From Amblyomma americanum (Eukaryota; Arthropoda; Arachnida; Ixodida; Ixodidae): a DNA stretch of 64,000 nucleotides. The position numbers were made by a program, and so were the translations under genes. Each line of letters opens with the position of its first letter. Within the stretch, counting starts at the first letter, position 1. This document shows positions 12,301 to 24,639 of the stretch, piece after piece. The DNA is taken from contig NW_027526711.1 in the NCBI RefSeq assembly GCF_052857255.1, positions 1 to 64,000 of the forward strand, in the 5' to 3' direction. Below the pieces are notes generated by a model that was given only the letters and a program-made list of their open reading frames with translations, had not been told where the DNA came from and did not search any database.

Positions 12301-15300
12301 TGGCTGTGTGATACGTCAAAACTTTTTCTCTTATAACTGCGCGGAAAGCATGTATTCGTGCTTAATACAACGAGACAAGCTGTTTTAGACCGAAACGAGT
12401 TATATCTGAACACATCGGTTTTACAAGTGTCTGTGTGATACGAGTCAAAACGTTTTCTCCTGTAACTGCGCGAAAAGCATGTATTCTTGCTTAAAACAAC
12501 GAAACAACGTGTTTTAGACCAAAACGAGGTAAATCTGAACACATCGGTTTTACAAGTGTCTGTGTGATACGACTCAAAACTTTTTCTCCTATAACTGCGC
12601 GAAAAAGCATGTATTCTTGCTTAACACAACGAAACAAGCTGTTTTAGACCGAAACGAGTTAAATCTGAACACATCGGTTTTACAAGTGTCTGTGTGATAC
12701 GAGTCAAAACGTTTTCTCCTGTAACTGCGCGAAAAGCATGTATTCTTGCTTAAAACAACGAAACAACCTGTTTTAGACCGAAACGAGTTAAATCTGAACA
12801 CATCGGTTTTACAAGTGTCTGTGTGATACGAGTCAAAACTTTTTCTCTTATTACTGCGCGAAAAGCATGTATTCGTGCTTAATACAACGAAACAAGCTGT
12901 TTTAGACCGAAACGAGCTAAATCTGAAGACATCGGTTTTACAAGTGTCCATGTGATACGCGTCAAAACTTTTTCTCCTGTAACTGCGCGAAAAGCATGTA
13001 TTCTTGCTTATAACAACGAAACAAGCTGTTTTAGACCGAAACGAGTAAAATCTGAACACATCGGATTTACAAGTGTCTGTGTGATACGAGTCAAAACTTT
13101 TTCTCCTGTAACTGCGCGAAAAGCATGTATTCTTGCTTAAAACAACGAAACAACCTGTTTTAGACCGAAACGAGTTAAATCTGAACTCATCGGTTTTACA
13201 AGTGTCGGTGTGATACGAGTCAAAACTTTTTCTCCTGTAACTGCGCGAAAAGCATATATTCTTGCTTAAAACAACGAAACAACCTGTTTTAGACCGAAAC
13301 GAGGTAAATCTGAACTCATCGGTTTTACAAGTGTCGGTGTGATACGAGTCAAAACTTTTTCTCCTGTAACTGCGCGAAAAGCATCTATTCTTGCTTAACA
13401 CAACGAAACAAGCTGTTTTAGACCGAAACGAGTTAAATCTGAACACATCGGTTTTACAAGTGTCTGTGTGATACGAGTCAAAACTTTTTCTCTTATAACT
13501 GCGCGAAAAGCATGTATTCTTGCTTAGCACAACGAAACAAGCTGTTTTAGACCGAAACGAGTTAAATTTGAACACATCGGTTTTACAAGTGTCTGTGTGA
13601 TACGAGTCAAAACGTTTTCTCCTGTAACTGCGCGAAAAGCATCTATTCTTGCTTAAAACAACGAAACAGCCTGTTTTAGACCGAAACGAGTTAAATCTGA
13701 ACACATCGGTTTTACAAGTGTCTGTGTGATACGAGTCAAAACTTTTTCTCTTATAACTGCGCGAAAAGCATGTATTCTTGCTTAAAACAACGAAACAAAG
13801 TGTTTTAGACCAAAACGAGGTAAATCTGAACACATCGGTTTTACAAGTGTCTGTGTGATACGAGTCAAAACTTGTTTCTCCTGTAACTGCGCGAAAAGCA
13901 TGTATTCTTGCTTAACACAACGAAACAAGCTGTTTTAGACCGAAACGAGTTAAATCTGAACACATCGGTTTTACAAGTGTCTGTGTGATACGAGTCAAAA
14001 CTTTTTCTCCTGTAACTGCGCGAAAAGCATGTATTCTTGCTTAAAACAACGAAACAAGCTGTTTTAGACCGAAACGAGTTAAATCTGAACACATCGGTTT
14101 TACAAGTGTCTGTGTGATACGAGTCAAAACTTTTTCTCTTATTACTGCGCGAAAAGCATGTATTCGTGCTTAATACAACGAAACAAGCTGTTTTAGACCG
14201 AAACGAGCTAAATCTGAACACATCGGTTTTACAAGTGTCCATGTGATACGCGTCAAAACTTTTTCTCCTGTAACTGCGCGAAAAGCATGTATTCTTGCTT
14301 ATAACAACGAAACAAGCTGTTTTAGACCGAAACGAGTAAAATCTGAACACATCGATTTACAAGTGTCTGTGTGATACGAGTCAAAACTTTTCTCCTGTAA
14401 CTGCGCGAAAAGCATATATTCTTGCTTAACACAACGATACAAGCTGTTTTAGACCGAAACGATTTAAATCTGAACACATCGGTTTTACAAGTGTCTGTGT
14501 GATACGAGTCAATACGTTTTCTCCTGTAACTGCGCGAAAAGCATGTATTCTTGCTTAAAACAACGAAACAACTTGTTTTAGACCGAAACGAGTTAAATCT
14601 GAACACATCGGTTTTACAAGTGTCTGTGTGATACGAGTCAAAACTTTTTCTCTTATAACAGCGCGAAAAGCATGCATTCGTGCTTAATACAACGAAACAA
14701 GCTGTTTTAGACCGAAACGAGTTAAATCTGAACACCGGTTTTACAAGTGTCTGTGTGATACGAGTCAAAACTTTTTCTCCTGTAACTGCGCGAAAAGCAT
14801 GTATTCTTGCTTAAAACAACGAAACAACCTGTTTTAGACCGAAACGAGTTAAATCTGAACACATCGGTTTTACAAGTGTCTGTGTGATACGAGTCAAAAC
14901 TTTTTCTCTTATAACTGCGCGAAAAGCATGTATTCGTGCTTAATACAACGAAACAAGCTGTTTTAGACCGAAACGAGCTAAATCTGAAGACATCGGTTTT
15001 ACAAGTGGCCATGTGATACGCGTCAAAACTTTTTCTCCTGTAACTGTGCGAAAAGCATGTATTCTTGCTTAAAACAACGAAACAAGCTGTTTTAGACCGA
15101 AACGAGTTAAATCTGAACACATCGGTTATACAAGTGGCTGTGTGATACGTCAAAACTTTTTTTCTTATAACTGCGCGGAAAGCATGTATTCGTGCTTAAT
15201 ACAACGAGACAAGCTGTTTTAGAATGAAACGAGTTATATCTGAACACATCGGTTTTACAAGTGTCTGTGTGATACGACTCAAAACTTTTTTCTCCTATAA

Positions 15301-15433
15301 CTGCGCGAAAAGCATGTATTCTTGCTCAGCACAACGAAACAAGCTGGTTTTAGACCTAAACGAGGTAAATCTGAACACATCGGTTTTACAAGTGTCTGTG
15401 TGATACGAGTCAAAACGTTTTCTCCTGTAACTG
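9373..15433. repeat. 6,061-bp tandem duplication, second copy
   Basis: Colinear with the preceding block and nearly identical. Private changes include an extra C near 10,587 (GACCCGAAAC) and an extra A near 12,602. It diverges from the first copy at about 15,43x, where CATCTATTC replaces CATGTATTC, which is where one full period ends. The contiguity of the two copies is the signature of a single unequal exchange or replication-based duplication, or of an assembly duplication. Confidence 0.9.
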
Positions 15434-16029
15434 CGCGAAAAGCATCTATTCTTGCTTAAAACAACGAAACAGCCTGTTTTAGACCGAAACGAGTTAAATC
15501 TGAACACATCGGTTTTACAAGTGTCTGTGTGATACGAGTCAAAACTTTTTCTCTTATAACTGCGCGAAAAGCATGTATTCTTGCTTAAAACAACGAAACA
15601 AAGTGTTTTAGACCGAAACGAGTTAAATATGAACACATCGGATTTACAAGTGTCTGTGTGATACGAGTCAAAACTTTTTCTCCTGTAACTGCGCGAAAAG
15701 CATGTATTCTTGCTTAACACAACGAAACAAGCTGTTTTAGACCGAAACGAGTTAAATCTGAACACATCGGTTTTACAAGTGTCTGTGTGATACGAGTCAA
15801 AACTTTTTCTCCTGTCTCTGCGCGAAAAGCATGTATTCTTGCTTAAAACAACGAAACAACCTGTTTTAGACCGAAACGAGTTAAATCTGAACACATCGGT
15901 TTTACAAGTGTCTGTGCGATACGAGTCAAAACTTTTTCTCTTATAACTGCGCGAAAAGCATGTATTCGTGCTTAATACAACAAAACAAGCTGTTTTAGAC
16001 CGAAACGAGCTAAATCTGAAGACATCGGT

Positions 16030-19000
16030 TTAACAAGTGGCCATGTGATACGCGTCAAAACTTTTTCTCCTGTAACTGTGCGAAAAGCATGTATTCTTGC
16101 TTAAAACAACGAAACAAGCTGTTTTAGACCGAAACGAGTTAAATCTGAACACATCGGTTTTACAATTGTCTGTGTGATACGAGTCAAAACTTTTTCTCCT
16201 GTAACTGCGCGAAAAGCATGTATTCGTGCTTAATAAAACGAAACAAGTTGTTTTAGATCGAAACGAGTTAAATCTGAAAACATCGGTTTTACAAGTGTCT
16301 GTGTGATACGACTCAAACCTTTTTTCTCCTATAACTGCGCGAAAAGCATGTATTCTTGCTTAACACAACGAAACAAGCTCTTTTAGAACGAAGCGAGCTA
16401 GATCTGAAGACATCGGTTTTACAAGTGTCCGTGTGATACGCTTCAAAACTTTTTCTCTAACTGCGCGAAAAGCATGTATTCTTGCTTAAAACAACGAAAC
16501 AAGCTGTTTTAGACCGAAACGAGTTAAATCTGAACACATCGGTTTTACAAGTGTCTGTGTGATACGAGTCAAGACTCTTTCTCCTGTAACTGCGCGAAAA
16601 GCATGTATTCTTGCTTAAAACAACGAAACAACGTGTTTTAGACCAAAACGAGGTAAATCTGAACACATCGGTTTTACAAGTGTCTGTGTGATACGACTCA
16701 AAACGTTTTTCTCCTATAACTGCGCGAAAAGCATGTATTCTTGCTTAACACAACGAAACAAGCTGTTTTAGACCGAAACGAGTTAAATCTGAACACATCG
16801 GTTTTACAAGTGTCTGTGTGATACGAGTCAAAACGTTTTCTCCTGTAACTGCGCGAAAAGCATGTATTCTTGCTTAAAACAACGAAACAACCTGTTTTAG
16901 ACCGAAACAAGTTAAATCTGAACACATCGGTTTTACAAGTGTCTGTGTGATACGAGTCAAAACTTTTTCTATTATTACTGCGCGAAAAGCATGTATTCGT
17001 GCTTAATACAACGAAACAAGCTGTTTTAGACCGAAACGAGCTAAATCTGAAGACATCGGTTTTACAAGTGTCCATGTGATACCCGTCAAAACTTTTTCTC
17101 CTGTAACTGCGCGAAAAGCATGTATTCTTGCTTATAACAACGAAACAAGCTGTTTTAGACCGAAACGAGTAAAATCTGAACACATCGGATTTACAAGTGT
17201 CTGTGTGATACGAGTCAAAACTTTTTCTCCTGTAACTGCGCGAAAAGCATGTATTCTTGCTTAAAACAACGAAACAACCTGTTTTAGACCGAAACGAGTT
17301 AAATCTGAACTCATCGGTTTTACAAGTGTCGGTGTGATACGAGTCAAAACTTTTTCTCCTGTAACTGCGCGAAAAGCATATATTCTTGCTTAACACAACG
17401 AAACAAGCTGTTTTAGACCGAAACGAGTTAAATCTGAACACATCGGTTTTACAAGTGTCTGTGTGATACGAGTCAATACTTTTTCTCCTGTAACTGCGCG
17501 AAAAGCATGTATTCTTGCTTAAAACAACGAAACAACTTGTTTTAGACCGAAACGAGTTAAATCTGAACACATCGGTTTTACAAGTGTCTGTGTGATACGA
17601 GTCAAAACTTTTTCTCTTATAACTGCGCGGAAAGCATGTATTCGTGCTTAATACAACGAAACAAGCTGTTTTAGACCGAAACGAGTTAAATCTGAACACA
17701 TCGGTTTTACAAGTGTCTGTGTGATACGACTCAAAACTTTTTTCTCCTATAACTGCGCGAAAAGCATGTATTCTTGCTTAGCACAACGAAACAAGCTGTT
17801 TTAGACCGAAACGAGTTAAATCTGAACACATCGGTTTTACAAGTGTCTGTGTGATACGAGTCAAAACGTTTTCTCCTGTAACTGCGCGAAAAGCATGTAT
17901 TCTTGCTTAAAACAACGAAACAACCTGTTTTAGACCGAAACGAGTTAAATCTGAACACATCGGTTTTACAAGTGTCTGTGTGATACGAGTCAAAACGTTT
18001 TCTCCTGTAACTGCGCGAAAAGCATGTATTCTTGCTTAAAACAACGAAACAACCTGTTTTAGACCGAAACGAGTTAAATCTGAACACATCGGATTTACAA
18101 GTGTCTGTGTGATACGAGTCAAAACTTTTTCTCCTGTAACTGCGCGAAAAGCATGTATTCTTGCTTAACACAACGAAACAAGCTGTTTTAGACCGAAACG
18201 AGTTAAATCTGAACACATCGGTTTTACAAGTGTCTGTGTGATACGAGTCAAAACTTTTTCTCCTGTAACTGCGCGAAAAGCATGTATTCTTGCTTAAAAC
18301 AACGAAACAACCTGTTTTAGACCGAAACGAGTTAAATCTGAACACATCGGTTTTACAAGTGTCTGTGTGATACGAGTCAAAACTTTTTCTCTTATAACTG
18401 CGCGAAAAGCATGTATTCGTGCTTAATACCACGAAACAAGCTGTTTTAGACCGAAACGAGCTAAATCTGAAGACATCGGTTTTACAAGTGGCCATGTGAT
18501 ACGCGTCAAAACTTTTTCTCCGCTAACTGCGCGAAAAGCATGTATTCTTGCTTATAACAACGAAACAAGCTGTTTTAGACCGAAACGAGTTAAATCTGAA
18601 CACATCGGTTTTACAAGTGTCTGTGTGATACGAGTCAAAACTTTTTCTCTTATAACTGCGCGAAAAGCATGTATTCGTGCTTAATACAACGAAACAAGCT
18701 ATTTTAGACCGAAACAAGCTAAATCTGAAGACATCGGTTTTACAAGTGTCCATGTGATACGCGTCAAAACTTTTTCTCCTGTAACAGCGCGAAAAGCATG
18801 TATTCTTGCTTATAACAACGAAACAAGCTGTTTTAGACCGAAACGAGTTAAATCTGAACACATCGGTTTTACAAGTGGCTGTGTGATACGTCAAAACTTT
18901 TTCTCTTATAACTGCGCGGAAAGCATGTATTCGTGCTTAATACAACGAGACAAGCTGTTTTAGACCGAAACGAGTTATATCTGAACACATCGGTTTTACA

Positions 19001-19148
19001 AGTGTCTGTGTGATACGAGTCAAAACGTTTTCTCCTGTAACTGCGCGAAAAGCATGTATTCTTGCTTAAAACAACGAAACAACGTGTTTTAGACCAAAAC
19101 GAGGTAAATCTGAACACATCGGTTTTACAAGTGTCTGTGTGATACGAG
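16030..19148. repeat. Older copy of the about 3.3-6.5 kb block, one monomer shorter
   Basis: This region follows about 3.3-6.5 kb in order. The offset is 12,768 bp at its left, 12,765 bp in the middle and 12,636 bp after the monomer loss. The offset drops by exactly 129 bp across 17731-18495, which corresponds to 4966-5859. It has more base differences from the 3.3-6.5 kb block than the 6,061-bp copies have from each other, so the copying event looks older. It stops matching near 19,148. Confidence 0.75.
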
Positions 19149-19910
19149 TCAAAACTTTTTCTCTTATTACTGCGCGAAAAGCATGTATTCGTGCTTAATA
19201 CAACGAAACAAGCTGTTTTAGACCGAAACGAGCTAAATCTGAAGACCGGTTTTACAAGTGTCCATGTGATACGCGTCAAAACTTTTTCTCCTGTAACTGC
19301 GCGAAAAGCATGTATTCTTGCTTATAACAACGAAACAAGCTGTTTTAGACCGAAACGAGTAAAATCTGAACACATCGGATTTACAAGTGTCTGTGTGATA
19401 CGAGTCAAAACTTTTTCTCATAACTGCGCGAAAAGCATGTATTCGTGCTTAATACAACGAAACAAGCTATTTTAGACCGAAACAAGCTAAATCTGAAGAC
19501 ATCGGTTTTACAAGTGTCCATGTGATACGCGTCAAAACTTTTTCTCCTGTAACAGCGCGAAAAGCATGTATTCTTGCTTATAACAACAAAACAAGCTGTT
19601 TTAGACCGAAACGAGTTAAATCTGAACACATCGGTTTTACAAGTGGCTGTGTGATACGTCAAAACTTTTTCTCTTATAACTGCGCGGAAAGCATGTATTC
19701 GTGCTTAATACAACGAGACAAGCTGTTTTAGACCGAAACGAGTTATATCTGAACACATCGGTTTTACAAGTGTCTGTGTGATACGAGTCAAAACGTTTTC
19801 TCCTGTAACTGCGCGAAAAGCATGTATTCTTGCTTAAAACAACGAAACAACGTGTTTTAGACCAAAACGAGGTAAATCTGAACACATCGGTTTTACAAGT
19901 GTCTGTGTGA
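18650..19910. repeat. Local 768-bp duplication
   Basis: About 18,650-19,140 reappears at about 19,418-19,910. Both copies carry the same tags: AAGCTATTTTAGACC followed by CAAGCTAAATC, CCATGTGATACGCGTC, and the short GATACGTCAAAAC form. The second copy opens with a private 2-bp loss (CTCATAAC instead of CTCTTATAAC) near 19,418. Confidence 0.8.
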
Positions 19911-22140
19911 TACGACTCAAAACTTTTTCTCCTATAACTGCGCGAAAAGCATGTATTCTTGCTTTACACAACGAAACAAGCTGTTTTAGACCGAAACGAG
20001 TTAAATCTGAACACATCGGTTTTACAAGTGTCTGTGTGATACGAGTCAAAACGTTTTCTCCTGTAACTGCGCGAAAAGCATGTATTCTTGCTTAAAACAA
20101 CGAAACAACCTGTTTTAGACCGAAACGAGTTAAATCTGAACTCATCGGTTTGACAAGTGTCGGTGTGATACGAGTCAAAACTTTTTCTCCTGTAACTGTG
20201 CGAAAAGCATGTATTCTTGCTTAGCACAACGAAACAAGCTGTTTTAGACCGAAACGAGTTAAATTTGAACACATCGGTTTTACAAGTGTCTGTGTGATAC
20301 GAGTCAAAACGTTTTCTCCTGTAACTGCGCGAAAAGCATCTATTCTTGCTTAAAACAACGAAACAGCCTGTTTTAGACCGAAACGAGTTAAATCTGAACA
20401 CATCGGTTTTACAAGTGTCTGTGTGATACGAGTCAAAACTTTTTCTCTTATAACTGCGCGAAAAGCATGTATTCTTGCTTAGCACAACGAAACAAGCTGT
20501 TTTAGACCGAAACGAGTTAAATTTGAACACATCGGTTTTAAAAGTGTCTGTGTGATACGAGTCAAAACGTTTTCTCCTGTAACTGCGCGAAAAGCATCTA
20601 TTCTTGCTTAAAACAACGAAACAGCCTGTTTTAGACCGAAACGAGTTAAATCTGAACACATCGGTTTTACAAGTGTCTGTGTGATACGAGTCAAAACTTT
20701 TTCTCCTATAACTGCGCGAAAAGCATGTATTCTTGCTTAAAACAACGAAACAAAGTGTTTTGGACCAAAACGAGGTAAATCTGAACACATCGGTTTTACA
20801 AGTGTCTGTGTGATACGAGTCAAAACTTTTTCTCCTGTAACTGCGCGAAAAGCATGTATTCTTGCTTATAACAACGAAACAAGCTGTTTTAGACCGAAAC
20901 GAGTTAAATATGAACACATCGGATTTACAAGTGTCTGTGTGATACGAGTCAAAACTTTTTCTCCTGTAACTGCGCGAAAAGCATGTATTCTTGCTTAACA
21001 CAACGAAACAAGCTGTTTTAGACCGAAACGAGTTAAATCTGAACACATCGGTTTTACAAGTGTCTGTGTGATACGAGTCAAAACTTTTTCTCCTGTAACT
21101 GCGCGAAAAGCATGTATTCTTGCTTAAAACAACGAAACAACCTGTTTTAGACCGAAACGAGTTAAATCTGAACACATCGGTTTTACAAGTGTCTGTGTGA
21201 TACGAGTCAAAACTTTTTCTCTTATAACTGCGCGAAAAGCATGTATTCGTGCTTAATACAACGAAACAAGCTGTTTTAGACCGAAACGAGCTAAATCTGA
21301 AGACATCGGTTTTACAAGTGGCCATGTGATACGCGTCAAAAGTTTTTCTCCTGTAACTGTGCGAAAAGCATGTATTCTTGCTTAAAACAACGAAACAAGC
21401 TGTTTTAGACCGAAACGAGTTAAATCTGAACACATCGGTTTTACAATTGTCTGTGTGATACGAGTCAAAACTTTTTCTCCTGTAACTGCGCGAAAAGCAT
21501 GTATTCGTGCTTAATAAAACGAAACAAGCTGTTTTAGATCGAAACGAGTTAAATCTGAACACATCGGTTTTACAAGTGTCTGTGTGATACGACTCAAACC
21601 TTTTTTCTCCTATAACTGCGCGAAAAGCATGTATTCTTGCTTAACACAACGCAACAAGCTCTTTTAGAACGAAACGAGTTAAATCTGAACACATCGGTTT
21701 TACAAGTGTCTGTGTGATACGAGTCAAGACTTTTTCTCCTGTAACTGCGCGAAGCATGTATTCTTGCTTAAAACAACGAAACAACGTGTTTTAGACCAAA
21801 ACGAGGTAAATCTGAACACATCGATTTTACAAGTGTCTGTGTGATACGACTCAAAACTTTTTTCTCCTATAACTGCGCGAAAAGCATGTATTCTTGCTTA
21901 ACACAAGGAAACAAGCTGTTTTAGACCGAAACGAGTTAAATCTGAACACATCGGTTTTACAAGTGTCTGTGTGATACGAGTCAAAACGTTTTCTCCTGTA
22001 ACTGCGCGAAAAGCATGTATTCTTGCATAAAACAACGAAACAACCTGTTTTAGACCGAAACGAGTTAAATCTGAACACATCGGTTTTACAAGTGTCTGTG
22101 TGATACGAGTCAAAACTTTTTCTCTTATTACTGCGCGAAA
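19611..22140. repeat. Block copied at about 23,724-26,380 (offset 4,113 then 4,242 bp)
   Basis: The two regions run together at an offset of 4,113 bp up to about 21,670. The offset then becomes 4,242 bp, because one complete 129-bp marker monomer present at about 25,784-25,912 is absent here. Shared rare tags include TTTTGGACC (near 20,760 and 24,873), GTTTTAAAAG and GCGCGAAGCATG. The copies are separated by about 1.6 kb of other satellite variants, so this is a spaced duplication. Confidence 0.85.
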
Positions 22141-22319
22141 AGCATGTATTCGTGCTTAATACAACGAAACAAGCTGTTTTAGACCGAAACGAGCTAAATC
22201 TGAACACATCGGTTTTACAAGTGTCTGTGTGATACGAGTCAAAACTTTTTCTCTTATAACAGCGCGAAAAGCATGCATTCGTGCATAATACAACGAAACA
22301 AGCTGTTTTAGACCGAAAC

Positions 22320-23750
22320 GAGTTAAATCTGAACACCGGTTTTACAAGTGTCTGTTGATACGTCGAAACTTTTTCTCTTATAACTGCGCGGAAAGCATGT
22401 ATTCGTGCTTAATACAACGAAACAAGCTGTTTTAGACCGAAACGAGCTAAATCTGAAGACATCGGTTTTACAAGTGTCCATGTGATACGCGTCAAAACTT
22501 TTTCTCCTGTAACTGCGCGAAAAGCATGTATTCTTGCTTATAACAACGAAACAAGTTGTTTTAGACCGAAACGAATAAAATCTGAACACATCGGATTTAC
22601 AAGTGCCTGTGTGATACGAGTCAAAACTTTTTCTCCTGTAACTGCGCGAAAAGCATGTATTCTTGCTTAAAACAACGAAACAACCTGTTTTAGACCGAAA
22701 CGAGTTAAATCTGAACTCATCGGTTTTACAAGTGTCGGTGTGATACGAGTCAAAACTTTTTCTCCTGTAACTGCGCGAAAAGCATATATTCTTGCTTAAC
22801 ACAACGAAACAAGCTGTTTTAGACCGAAACGAGTTAAATCTGAACACATCGGTTTTACAAGTGTCTGTGTGATACGAGTCAATACTTTTTCTCCTGTAAC
22901 TGCGCGAAAAGCATGTATTCTTGCTTAAAACAACGAAACAACTTGTTTTAGACCGAAACGAGTTAAATCTGAACACATCGGTTTCACAAGTGTCTGTGTG
23001 ATACGAGTCAAAACTTTTTCTCTTATAACAGGGCGAAAAGCATGCATTCGTGCTTAATACAACGAAACAAGCTGTTTTAGACCGAAACGAGTTAAATCTG
23101 AACACCGGTTTTACAAGTGTCTGTTGATACGTCGAAACTTTTTCTCTTATAACTGCGCGGAAAGCATGTATTCGTGCTTAATACAACGAGACAAGCTGTT
23201 TTAGACCGAAACGAGTTAAATCTGAACACATCGGATTTACAATTGTCTGTGTGATACGACTCAAACCTTTTTTCTCCTATAACTGCGCGAAAAGCATGTA
23301 TTCTTGCTTAACACAACGAAACAAGCTGTTTTAGAACGAAGCGAGCTAGATCTGAAGACATCGGTTTTACAAGTGTGTGTGATACGTCAAAACTTTTTCT
23401 CTTATTACTGCGCGAAAAGCATGTATTCGTTCTTAATACAACGAAACAAGCTGTTTTAGACCGAAACGAGCTAAATCTGAAGACATCGGTTTTAAAAGTG
23501 TCCATGTGATACGCGTCAAAACTTTTTCTCCTGTAACTGCGCGAAAAGCATGTATTCTTGCTTATAACAACGAAACAAGCTGTTTTAGACCGAAACGAGT
23601 AAAATCTGAACACATCGGATTTACAAGTGTCTGTGTGATACGAGTCAAAACTTTTTCTCCTGTAACTGCGCGAAAAGCATGTATTCTTGCTTAAAACAAC
23701 GAAACAACCTGTTTTAGACCGAAACGAGTTAAATCTGAACACATCGGTTT
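22320..23750. repeat. 1.4-kb block with copies at about 29,245 and 35,934
   Basis: The block recurs at about 29,245-30,670 (offset 6,925-6,927) and about 35,930-37,360, the last two being 6,686 bp apart. All three contain the same unusual run: CACCGGTTTTAC (2-bp loss), TGTCTGTTGATACGTCG, AAGTTGTTTTAGACC with CGAATAAAATC, and AAGTGCCTGTG. A fourth, shortened version lies near 39,789-40,442 and lacks one monomer. Confidence 0.85.
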
Positions 23751-24639
23751 TACAAGTGGCTGTGTGATACGTCAAAACTTTTTCTCTTATAACTGCGCGG
23801 AAAGCATGTATTCGTGCTTAATACAACGAGACAAGCTGTTTTAGACCGAAACGAGTTATATCTGAACACATCGGTTTTACAAGTGTCTGTGTGATACGAG
23901 TCAAAACGTTTTCTCCTGTAACTGCGCGAAAAGCATGTATTCTTGCTTAAAACAACGAAACAACGTGTTTTAGACCAAAACGAGGTAAATCTGAACACAT
24001 CGGTTTTACAAGTGTCTGTGTGATACGACTCAAAACTTTTTCTCCTATAACTGCGCGAAAAGCATGTATTCTTGCTTTACACAACGAAACAAGCTGTTTT
24101 AGACCGAAACGAGTTAAATCTGAACACATCGGTTTTACAAGTGTCTGTGTGATACGAGTCAAAACGTTTTCTCCTGTAACTGCGCGAAAAGCATGTATTC
24201 TTGCTTAAAACAACGAAACAACCTGTTTTAGACCGAAACGAGTTAAATCTGAACTCATCGGTTTTACAAGTGTCGGTGTGATACGAGTCAAAACTTTTTC
24301 TCCTGTAACTGCGCGAAAAGCATGTATTCTTGCTTAGCACAACGAAACAAGCTGTTTTAGACCGAAACGAGTTAAATTTGAACACATCGGTTTTACAAGT
24401 GTCTGTGTGATACGAGTCAAAACGTTTTCTCCTGTAACTGCGCGAAAAGCATCTATTCTTGCTTAAAACAACGAAACAGCCTGTTTTAGACCGAAACGAG
24501 TTAAATCTGAACACATCGGTTTTACAAGTGTCTGTGTGATACGAGTCAAAACTTTTTCTCTTATAACTGCGCGAAAAGCATGTATTCTTGCTTAGCACAA
24601 CGAAACAAGCTGTTTTAGACCGAAACGAGTTAAATTTGA

